Part shown: piece by piece, positions 46,258-57,500 of the stretch
How positions within the stretch are numbered: position 1 is the stretch's first letter
Layout: each line of letters opens with the position of its first letter
Source of the DNA: Flaccisagitta enflata
Taxonomy: Eukaryota > Chaetognatha > Sagittoidea > Aphragmophora
Direction: 5' to 3'
Assembly (NCBI GenBank): GCA_965153355.1
Contig: OZ231126.1
Location: 7,130,001-7,194,000, forward strand
DNA: 64,000 bases
Translations under genes and position numbers: made by a program
Notes under the pieces: generated by a model
Seen by the model: only the letters and a program-made list of their open reading frames with translations
Databases searched by the model: none
What the model was told of the DNA's origin: nothing

Positions 46258-46685
46258 GTATGATAGGTGGAACAACATCCCTCACTATACCCAAACTAAA
46301 ATAAATGGAAGAGGGCCTTGTGAGCCCTCACTGACTAGTTACTACGCGCATCACTCCTAGTTTTCCATAAAACAGACCCTGAGTAGCATTCCCTCTCACT
46401 CTAACCCAAAAGAAAACTCCTTACCAAAATAGTTAAGGGCTAATGTAACAAATCACCCGAGGGTAACATTGTTAAGAAACCATACCCTTAAAGGATAGAA
46501 TCGAGGTCAAGCTTACTGCGACCGCCGGACATTCCAATCCAAGGTACTGAGTAGTATGATAGGTGGAACAACATCCCTCACTATACCCAAACTAAAATAA
46601 ATGGAAGAGGGCCTTGTGAGCCCTCACTGACTAGTTACTACGCGCATCACTCCTAGTTTTCCATAAAACAGACCCTGAGTAGCAT
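46258..46685. repeat. 132-bp direct duplication separated by 164 bp
   Basis: 46258-46389 and 46554-46685 appear identical (GTATGATAGGTGGAACAACA through GACCCTGAGTAGCAT). The identity implies a very recent event or an assembly artefact. Confidence 0.85.
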
Positions 46686-47118
46686 GTATGTATCACTTTG
46701 AGAATCATTTGAGAATCATTGTCATTGTCAGTGTTGTCACTTTTGTCACTATGCATATACGATCTGATTGACTACTGTAAACTGTCAGTTTCACTGATGA
46801 CAATTCTGTCATTGTTTTAAGTATGTTGTCACTCACCATGTCAGATAGCATTACCAATGATTTATATAATTTTGATATGAAGAAACAAGAAGTTGAAGAC
46901 TTGAAGATAAAATATATCACTCTGAATGTTTTGTAAAATTTTTAAAAGGGTTAGAATTACAGCTTTTAATGAAATCCTAGAATTTGGTCACATGCGCAAC
47001 TTCTTCCGGGTCAAAATTTTGAAAAAAACCCACTTTCGTCGGGTTTTTTCAAAATTTTCTTTGAAAAGAACCAATAAAACCCGGCAATAAAAACCGTGTT
47101 TTTGTCAAGCGGTTTTTA

Positions 47119-48178
47119 CACTTTTTTTTTTTTATAAGAACGTCATTTTTTGAGCAAGCCTTCAATGTTCTTAAATTTTCAGCAGTTTCAAGGCTTGAAC
47201 GTTCTTAAATTGTTCTTAATTCAAACGCACTTTTTAGCCTTCAATTAAGAACGTTCTTTATTGTTTTAAGTTGGTCATTAATGAGAAAATGAAGGAAAAT
47301 GTCAATGAAACAATAAAGAAGAAGATTTAAACATTTTAAATGAATTAAGATCAATGAAAGTAGAAAAATATATGCTATATAAACAGGGGCGGCGAGAGAA
47401 ATGGCGGGCCCCCCCCTCTAGCCTCTTTGGCCGGGCCCCCCCTACCCCCCCCCCCGCACACCCCCTACCCCCCCTCCCCCAGCACACCCCCCTACCCTCC
47501 CCCTTAGCATGCGACTAAAAACCACTTAACTTAAAAAAAGGTCATTATAACTTCCCTTTAAAATCTTTTGTTACCTTAATCTGCCCATTTGAAGGTAGAA
47601 TGCACCAAATCTCTAGATAAATTGGGAACTGAGACTTTACCTTAAAATTGGCATTGATCTAATCTAGATGGGGCCTAAACTTGATCCATTAAGTCCTACA
47701 GGGCTCAAACATGATCATGTCTGAATTCAATCAATTTGGCTGTATGTACAGATTGAACCTTCTCATTATCACAAACCACTCTTCATCCTTTTTTCTTTTC
47801 TTTTTTTCTCCTCCTTTTTTTTCCTTTTTCTTCCTTTTCTTTCTCTCTTTTTTTCTAACCTCAGGGGCCCTCCCGGGCCCCCCTGGGGCCCGGGCCCCCC
47901 TTCTAAGGTGGGGTTGACCCCCCCTCTCGCCGCCCCTGTATATAAAGTGAGACATGATTTGCTGAACAGAAAAGATATGGAGTCTGTCCATTTACAAAAA
48001 ACAATTAATTAAAAAAAGCCCAGAAAAAAAAATGTTCTTAGATTTTTAAGATTAAGCCTAATGTTCTTAATTTTTTCAAGAAATGAAGCCTTCCAATGTT
48101 CTTAGCATGTTCTTAAATTTTTGACGATTTGAAGCCTAACGTTCTTATAAACTTGGTTCTTATAAAAAAAAAAAAGTG
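47119..48178. mobile_element. T-family MITE, copy 3, split by a hAT MITE
   Basis: Left end CACTTTTTTTTTTTTATAAG, right end TTATAAAAAAAAAAAAGTG. It carries the GTTCTTA-rich interior of the family. The 555-bp element at 47384-47938 accounts for its extra length. Confidence 0.65.
47384..47938. mobile_element. hAT-type MITE, GC-rich, with 8-bp target duplication
   Basis: The ends CAGGGGCGGCGAGAG and the complement CTCTCGCCGCCCCTG are flanked by the perfect duplication TATATAAA (47376-47383 and 47939-47946). The interior has long C-runs near the left and CCCCGGGCCC-type sequence near the right. No transposase. Confidence 0.9.
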
Positions 48179-48321
48179 TTTTCGCTTACATTCCCTGGAA
48201 AAATGTGTGCGAAGAAAGATCGACCGACGCGACCGACATACCAAACGACTTGTTGAATCGCACGCTGTTAGGAATAGTAAGACTCTGCTAGTATATTCCC
48301 TCCCCCCTTCTTTTTTTGCAG

Positions 48322-48407
48322 TGATGCGAATTCGGTGACATCTCCCGTGGCCAGTGGCCAACTCGATTCCAACTCTTCGTTAACGGGCCAAGGTGACGCT
48401 ACCACAA

Positions 48408-48452
<45 letters not shown>

Positions 48453-48572
48453 TGACGACGTCGGATTCCCCCAGTCATTCCCCCACGTTCAGAGACACCC
48501 CGGAACGAGACAAAAAGCATTCTTCGTTGACGCCCCCGCCCACAACAGCAGCCGGCAAGAAGATAGTCCTAG
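48322..48572 (+). CDS. GPATCH8-like exon 2
   Basis: Acceptor C/T tract then TTTTTTTGCAG|T, donor CCTAG|GTAAGT. It encodes Ser/Thr-rich sequence: SVTSPVASGQLDSNSSLTGQ, a run of 15 Thr from (ACG)n, then SDSPSHSPTF and TPERDKKHSS, ending GKKIVLG. The Thr run is a microsatellite in frame. The SP sites suggest phosphorylation (inference). Confidence 0.8.
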
Positions 48573-51500
48573 GTAAGTCCCAATTCTCTCTCGCGCCCCA
48601 GCTAGACAATTATATATCTACCGACCGTTTCCTGAACCGACCGAGAATATTTTCGTGTTTCCAACTAGAAATTTTACAAATGCGAGAGGGATTGAAGCGC
48701 TTCGTTCACGCGTTACGGGAATTTATTCTTAAAAACATGAGACATATTCTTAGAAGGACTAGGTATATTTTTTTTTTAAAGAGAAATTCAATCATGAGTG
48801 AATCAAATTTTGAACTCATTAGATTCGTTTTTGTCGTCCGTAAGTGACGGAGCGTGTCTCTCTACTGCTTAGTCCTGTTATTTTGAGCTGCCATTTAAAC
48901 ACAGAGATCTGGTCTGTGTGGAGATAGAGCAAAGCATATAAAAAGATCTATGTATATATATATTCCGTTTTTCCTGATAAATCCAAAAAACTTATGAATT
49001 TTTTCGTCACCATTGTCATCCCTTCTATCGTTGTTATATATTCACACACTCACTAGCAGCAAAATTCCATAAATGAATTTTGCCCTCCAGGTATTGATGA
49101 AATTGAATTCTCTAAAAAGTTTACATAATTTTATTATTTTCTATCGTAAAAAATCCGTCACTTTTGTTTGTCAATATGTAGGAAGTGATTTCTTTTCATG
49201 TTGTATCAAACAACGGTGATGCTATCACGTTTTAAGTATTATGAAAGACGAAAATTTTAGATCTACTCTACATCCTGTTGATATTTTTTCTCGAAAACAA
49301 AGAAAACTTGATGGGCCCTTTAAAAGGGTTTTATTCTACGTCGACATGTTAGATTCTTTAGACGTAACTTTAAAAAAAAACTGATACATTCTAATTCTAT
49401 CTCTCCATTAGATTGACTATATTGCCCACTTTGCCGTATTCTATCTAGTTCCGTATCTCTTCTTCTTCATTTAAGAACGTTATTCGATCATGGTTCTATC
49501 AATTCATTTAAGTTGTAGTACAGACATAGATTGCACTAACGAAAAAGGAAATAGTGGATTGGATAGAACTATGATGGCGTATACTTCCTATCGCACAAAA
49601 TTCTTACACCTCATAGCTCTTTAAGTATTACTTCACACCAGGCGAATCAGATGGGGTTAATGATAGTATTTGGATTCATATTCCCTAATAAGATATTAAT
49701 AATAATTATATATCGCTTCTTAACTCTGGGTGTGTAATTGTTAATTCACGCAACGTCCTTCCCCGCTTTTTTTATCAATAATTTGGTTGTTTGTGTTTCT
49801 ACGAATTGTAACCATTGTTTGTTTCCTTAGCATCTTGTTACCGTGCTTTTTCTATCACACTGAGTTTGCTTCGTCAATTCATACCCCCCCTTCTCATAGC
49901 CATTCAAAACACCGTTTCTCATCCGTTATGCTCGGCAACTGGGTCATGAGGAAATAATACAATTTATAGCATATTGTTTCCAATTGAAGTGAATTTGACG
50001 GACGCTTGTACTGCAAGGCGCGCTTGGCAAAGATATTACTACACACTAAGATAGAAAGTCCTATAAGAAAGGTAGCGGGACCCCCTTCTCTCTTTCCGGT
50101 TAGAGACGCAACACGTGACGAGGGGTCACAATATCGTTGCGGACGGGTGGGCAGGGGCGGCCAACCCCCATCCCGGCCATCCGTACCTAACGCCCCACCC
50201 AACTCGCGCACACACACACGCACGCACATACCTTCTAAAACGCTCGTTTTCTCACTTTATGACTCGTTCACCTTTACAGACCGGCGGACATGACAGACCA
50301 ACGGACGGACAAAGCCTCTTATACAGTTGCGTGGCCGCAACTTAAACTGCAGATTACGTCTCTCAGAGTGCCCAGAAAAGCCAAAATTGTACTTCGCCTG
50401 GCAAAAACATTTTTCCTTTGCAAAAATGCTTTCAAATGAGCCATTGTACTAATTTCAATCGAGATCCATCTTTAGGGTAAGGTTGAAGATCACATTGAAT
50501 CGTCATTGGAATCTATTTTTCTATTATGCAAATTTTGTCTCTCTCATACAGATCTATGGAAACTTCAAAGTCATCCTAAAGATGGTTCCTGATTGATTTG
50601 AAAATTGCGCATTGGCTCATTTGAAAGCATTTTTGCAAAGGAAAAATATTTTTGCCAGGCAAAGTACAATATTGGCTTTTCTGGGCATTCTGACAGACGT
50701 ACTGCAGATATTTTAGCTCATAAAAATTTCCATTTTCAAAAGCAGGTCTTTTATAAGAAAGCGATGGCTACTAATGAAATAACTAGCATGTTGTTAATTT
50801 TAGAGCAATTTCAAGCCTAACGTTATTATGGACTTTGTTCTTACAAGAAAAAGGAGTGTAATTGTTGATGTGGGCTACGCATGTCACAGTGCCGGAATTG
50901 GCTGAAATTGGCTTTCCCCCTGCCATCATCTGTTTTCTTTGCTGAAATGCTATCAAATGAGCCGTCACGCGATTTTCAAATCAATTGGGAACCATCATAA
51001 GGGTGTCCATGAAGTTTCCATAGATATCTATTGCGGAGGAAAAATTTGCATAATAAAAATATTGATTCCAATGCTAATTCAATACAAACTTCAACCACTC
51101 CCTAACGATGGTTCCTGATCGAATTTAAGGTCGCGCGACGGCTTGTTTGAAAGGAATTTTGCAAAAGAAAACGATGAGGGCGGGGGAAAGCCAGTTTCGC
51201 TCGTTTTTGGCACCCTGACACACGTAATGTGGGCCCCTATCCCTTGACCCTCATGTTAAGACAGACTCAACTACGAAAGACAATCACCAGATAACCCCAA
51301 TTCTAGATTCCTGGTAGACATTTGCATGACTTTAGACGCCAGGTTTGGACTCTCCACAAATAATGAATTCCAACGTTATTTGAGCCAATGCATGCCGATA
51401 GCAATCTGTAAGGGCTCGCCCCATGGTCTGTCTCGACGTTCGTTCTCGTTTACTGCGCCTAAAGTTGAAGCGCATGCATGTACGTGTTCTTTCATCATCG

Positions 51501-54500
51501 AGGACCGGGTATTATTGTTAACAGGGATGTGTACTACGCGAATCAATAAAAAAGCCGCACTTTTAAATTACATTTTACCATATTGAATTTCAAAATAATC
51601 AGATAAAATCATAGACCATTTTAAAGCTCTCAAAGAGAACTTTCATTTGGCTTCAATCTGGTATTTCTAGCTTTATTTGTTTAGAAATGGCATAAAAAAG
51701 AGTGGAAACATTGTCATTTTCAGTTTTGCAATCCTATTGAAAAATAAGCATTTTTACAAAAAAAGTGGTTAACTTTGACAAGCTATAACTTCTAAACGGT
51801 TTGAGATTGAGACCTGGGGTTGGTCTAGAATGAAAGAAAATTCAAAAATCTTTAAAATCAATTCAACAAAAAAAGTTAAAAAAATTTTTTTCTGCCTCTT
51901 CCACTCACCTATAATAGGGTGCGGCTTTTTTTTTTTTAATCGCGTAGTATAGTAGTTTACCCCTTCTCCCCCTTCGGCATTGAGGTATTCAAAGGGCTAG
52001 GAAATGAGAGATTAAACCAACGGCAAGAGAAGAGAAAAAAAGAAAATTGGAGGAAATTTAATACCTTTGTTAGCACTGAAACATAAAATCAGATTACCAT
52101 AACTCAATTCGTCACCATGTGAGCTCAAAATGTACCGCTCCCATGCTCTTTGGGGATGAGTATCATAGATTTTGTAACGCGACGAAGAAAATCAGAAGCA
52201 GGGGCAAAAATGAAGAGTAGGTATTGTAAGAGAGTAGGGAATGCAATGGGGCACATCGCATGGTTATGGGAATATGGGAAGAGGGGGTACAAAACGGGTA
52301 GGAGAACGAAACCATTCCTCGGGTTAGTTATTTGAGGTGATTCATCGACCCTGTCCTTACCTTTCTCATTTCCCTTTTTTTTTTATTTCATCATTCAAAA
52401 AACTCATATTCCATCGTTAACATTTCATACACACTTTATTCTTTTTGGGTAAAAAAAAACCTAAAAAATTGACACAGGTGGTGGTGGATTACCATGGGCG
52501 CGCGCGGCCTCACCCGTGCGCGGGGCCGTGCCCGTCAACACATCACCATTCTAGGACTCCTTGATCATCATCTTTTTTTTTCTCTCTGTTACTTATCAGT
52601 TTCTTTGGGGGTACATATTCTTGAATCTTTACACACTCGATGCGCACTCTTTCATTCTCGTAGATTAGAATCAATTCACGGAACGAAAATGATTTATATA
52701 TTAAACGTGTTTGATCTGAGGCTTGATGCATTAGGAACGTCGGTCCATCGCAGCTCGAGATCCAGAGCGCAGTATGTGACCCGAGGTTTGGGGTGTTATT
52801 CTAGGAACGCTCGGGAAGAACCTCCACTGGTTTTTTCAATTTTGATTCGGAGTTTGTGACTGACGCTTCAACAACAGTTTGAAAAGAATTAACTCGTTGC
52901 GAACATCATTTTGTTTTCCTTTACCAGGAAGCATGGTTGGACAGCCACTCTCTCTCTCTCTCACGCAGTTTTGAAGTATATACTGTGCAAATCTTTCTCT
53001 TTTTTTTTTTTTTTTGTAATTTTACCTCTCAAAATGTCCCAAATGGCTCCTTCGGGGGCGGCAAAAGACCTAGGCATGAAATCCCGTGTGAAATATGCTA
53101 CCATCAGTATCATTGTCACCTTTTTTTGCAATTGAAAATCCAAAGGCAAAAATTAATTTTGATCCCCGATGATTAATTTTCTTGCAAAACGCCGGCGTAA
53201 AAATTTTGGTCAAGTTGGTGTTGGGCTGTATAGATTATTTTGAGGTTACACCATGTAGAGCTCTCACGCTGTCTCGGTTCCTCATGTCACTCACTCATCC
53301 CGCTCATGACGCTCACTCATGCTTGAGTCGCCTCGTGAAGTCGTTGCCGTATCGATTCAGTGGTCGTTATTCACCTTGTATGGCTCGCTCGCCAACTTGC
53401 GGTAAATTGAGTTTAGCAGAAACACTGTGGAAATGGGGAAGAGTTATCTCTTTAAGAATATTCGGGGCGACATGAGAGCTCTCAGTGTACTTATGCAATC
53501 GTATTATTACCGAGTTTTGCAACCTAACGCGTCTCCACCTTAGTAAATTGAATCATATAATTTTTGCCTAGGTCGTATGCTTGTAGTCGTAATATTTGTT
53601 ATTCATAGAAAACGATCAATGATGGTTTATTTTTCTACTTCCTGAGCCATAAAAATTTAGCGTATGATGGTCCATTATGGAACACTAACAGTAACAAAAA
53701 CGTGCATGAAATGTTATTTGTTCAGAAAAAGGAGCTTGTGATAGTCCCAAAAGTATCCATAACTTGATGCAAACAAATTTATGTAAGATTTTGTAGAATG
53801 AAGTGGTGCATGTTGTGATAACCAGGATGATTAATTAACCTTCTTTCACTTTCCGTCGCGATTTTGGGCATTTTTGTCCAATTTTGCCTCACATCCATCC
53901 TCGACTTTGTCTGGCTTTGACCGTTCTTTTACCATCTCCATCTTCTATCTCCATCTTCAACTGACTGACTGACTTTGTCTGGCTTTGACCGTTGCGTGAC
54001 TTTCTCCGGCTGACCGTACCTTGACTTTTTCCATCTTTGACTGTTCCTTGACTGACTTTGTCATTGGCTATTCCTTAACTTACTATGTCTGTCTCTGACC
54101 TCTCTTTGACTGACATTAATCATTGACTATTTTTTTACTTTTTCCATCTTTGACTGTTTCTTGACTGATTTTTTCTTTGTTTTTGTCCACTCCTTGACTG
54201 ACTTTTTCCATATTTGACCATTTCTTTACTGACTTTATCCATCTTTGACTACAGTCTCAATGATAATATAATGAGCGGGGCAGCAAAATCGCTAGCACCC
54301 CTGCCCACAGCTTGGATGGACAATATTACAGGGAAAACTGAGGTACTGGCTGATAGCTTCTCCCAATATTATTCCCGCCATCGAGGCGTTTTTTGAATTT
54401 CCTCCTAGTTCCGAAGATATTGGTCATAAATTAGCTAAATCAACACCTCAGAAGATGGCTGATTTTTGCCCTAAAAACGGCTGTATCTTGAAAACTACGT

Positions 54501-57500
54501 TGAAATTAGGAAATCGCCTCGATGGCGGGAATTGAATTGGGACAAGTTGTTGGGCGCCACCTTTATTGTCCGTGTGGTAGTAACCATTTGAGCTGCAGGT
54601 AGGGTTGCTAGCGATTTTGACTGCCCCCCTCACTGTAATGTCATTGGTTCTGTATACCTTGTCTAAGTTAATCCATCTTGGACTATTCCTCGACTGACTT
54701 TATCTATCTTTGACCATTCCTTGACTGACTTTTTCAATATTTGACCATTTCTTTACTGACTTTATCCATCTTTGACAATTCCTTGATTGACCTAACCCAT
54801 CTTTGACTATACCTTGACAGACTTTATCCATCTTTGACTATTCCTTTGGGAGAGCCCTTCTCTGTCAGCGCCTGTCTCTGTCAGCGCTTTCTATCATCTG
54901 ATATCTCGACTCTGCCAACTGGTCCGTTAGTGTTTCTCACTTTCCTCTGTTACCTCTTCATTTCTACTTACCAAGTATGTTCATTGGCCGTTTCCATTAT
55001 TTCTTCTCCCCCTCCCCCATCACACACAAACAGCGCACACAAACACCGCTTTGCTTGAAAGAGTAGCATTTAAACGCTTCATCCAAACCCGTTTTTTTTT
55101 TCTTGCAAAATTTTCAAACGACTCATCTTCTTTTGTCTATTTACCTTTCTCGCTATCGTGAACCCTCTCGAAAAAAAATTATGAAAAAAAAGGTAACTGG
55201 TTCAAGGTCTTACACTGTACTGTGCTGTACTGGTTCAAGGTCCTGTACTTTCTCCCGTTTGGGAGAGAGTTAGAAAAACGAGTGATTAGGGAAAGTGGTC
55301 AGGTAATACGTAAGAAGAAAAAAGCCCGTATTTTGAAACACGCCGCATTTCTCTCGCTTAGCGCCTCTTCATAATCAGCTCTATTGGAAAACTATTATCA
55401 CTAAGTCATCTTTGACAATCATAAGTGAAGAAGTGTACCTGTCTTTCCAAAGCTTATTGAGACATATTGCAGAACTATTGCATATCAGGCATTTTGTTTT
55501 TCGTTGAAAAATTCACTCTCTCCCTCCAGCGCGCTAATTATGGAAGTGTGGTATGGTACCATCTTGCTCAGAAATATTGGAAGAAGTTTAAAGGTTGATT
55601 TTTTGTGGTTTTCTTGATATTTATTTTTTTATATTGAAACAGTGATTTTTGTCTCTTGCTGTGTCAGCTGGCCTGCCCAACCGTAAGTCCATCCGTCCGT
55701 CCGTATCGTCATTGAATTACCGTTGTGTTTATGGCCCGTCCCAACCGGCCGCGACTGCTGCCCTTTGTAGGGCTTGTTTTTGTATGAATTTTCCATAATG
55801 ATAATTGCAATATTGATGTTTTTGTAATAATTTCACAAGTTAACGCAATTGATTAAGCGACATTGCACATATGATGAAGATTGATGGAAGAAAATCATTT
55901 CGTTTGGGATGCACATATGATGTTTTAATGATAAAAACAGAAATTTTCAAAGCATATGGACGCTTTATCATCAGCTGTTACAATTGTCAGATTAAGGGAA
56001 GAGACAGAATTCTGTATATCCCAAACGAAATGTTTTTCTTCCAAGATAACGCCATGTAAAATTGTAATTATCCTAAGCAGCGATTAATTAAGTAATGTTA
56101 GATAGAGGAGGAAAAGTAGTTTCTCTAGTCTCATTCAAAAATAATTTATCTCAAGTTTATTGATTGGGAATTTAAATTGCTAAAGCAGGGACGACCCAGT
56201 ATTCTGAGAAAGATTGTATTGGAAAATGGCGGCATTTTTCTTCGACCCGATTTCAACTCCTTCCTTTTTTTGCGCTTCACCTTTGTTCTCTCTCTCTCTC
56301 TCGAAAACTCTTAATTAAATAGAATCTGTTTTCCAAGTTGGTTAATCCGTTCTGAGCTGCTTTTGATATTTGACGCGGGCATCAACGTCGTTTTTCATAA
56401 CCGTTGCATATCTTTTTAGTTAACTGGCATGAAATTTCTCACTGACAAAAAAATAAAACCAATCTTGTCATGATCATTATTTAAAAAAAACAAACCGTAA
56501 AGTAGTTTTCTCGAGTTATAAACTCGAGAAAGAATCTCATTTACATATACCCCTCCCCTTCTTAAGGAAAATAATATTGATATTAATTAAGTAATTAAAA
56601 AAAAATGTAAAGAACGAGAGCGCTGTTCATTTCGCGTTGTCTCTCCCTTCTCCTCTCTCGAATCGGCGTTGTCGCATAAATTGTTGTATGTTCCAAAGCG
56701 CGGTTTCCTTATCTGTATATTTTTTTCCCTCTTTGCCCTCTTCCCTGCATTCGCACTGCGTCACACTCTTTTTTTTCTTTCTCTCTTTCTTCTCACTCTT
56801 TCCCGTGTTTCTTCAATCCTTGTCATCGCGTCTACATCATATCTCTCCTTTCATATCATTTTCTTCATTTTCTTCATTCTCTACATCATCCTCGTTCTTC
56901 CTCTTCTTCTCCCTTCTTTTTTTTCCTCACTCTCCATTTCTCAACCTACTTCTACCTCATCTCCTGCTTCATTTTCCTATTCGTCATCTTCTTCTCGTTT
57001 CTCTTTTCTTCTTTTACCCTTCTTCTCCCCCTTCTTCTCCCTTTCTCCGTCCCCACTTCTTCTCTTCTCTGCCCCCCCCCCCCTCTCCCTCTCATTTCCC
57101 CACAACGAACAACGCAGGTGGCGGGAAATCGAAAAAGACCACTTCCGGCGTTTTTGGCAAAGGATTGACGTTCGGCTTCCAGAAGAAGACGAACTCCATT
57201 CAGCAGTCGTCCGTCTTTGCACGGACGCGATCCCACGGCACCCGGACAACGTCGGGTTCCGAGGGCGGCGGCGGAAGTACGGACAAGAAAGACGACGGAC
57301 TGCAGCCGCTCGAAGATGGCAATGGAGTGAAGGACGGATCGAAGGAAGGATCTCGGGAGGCGGACAGCGAATTGGAGGCGGGAGATGGAGAAGGAGGAGG
57401 AGGAGGAGCGGCGAGCAACGGCGACGTAGATGGCGAAGAAATGAAGCCGACTACCGAAGAAAATGGCCAGGATGCGGCGGACGAAGCTGGCAACAGCGAT

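Noticed and set aside
56637-57117. First 160 codons of the long open frame ending at 59981
   Set aside because: Pyrimidine-tract composition, an in-phase acceptor at 57116-57117 and continuity with the exon ending at 48572 mark it as intron; likewise the codons after 59961 lie beyond a good donor.
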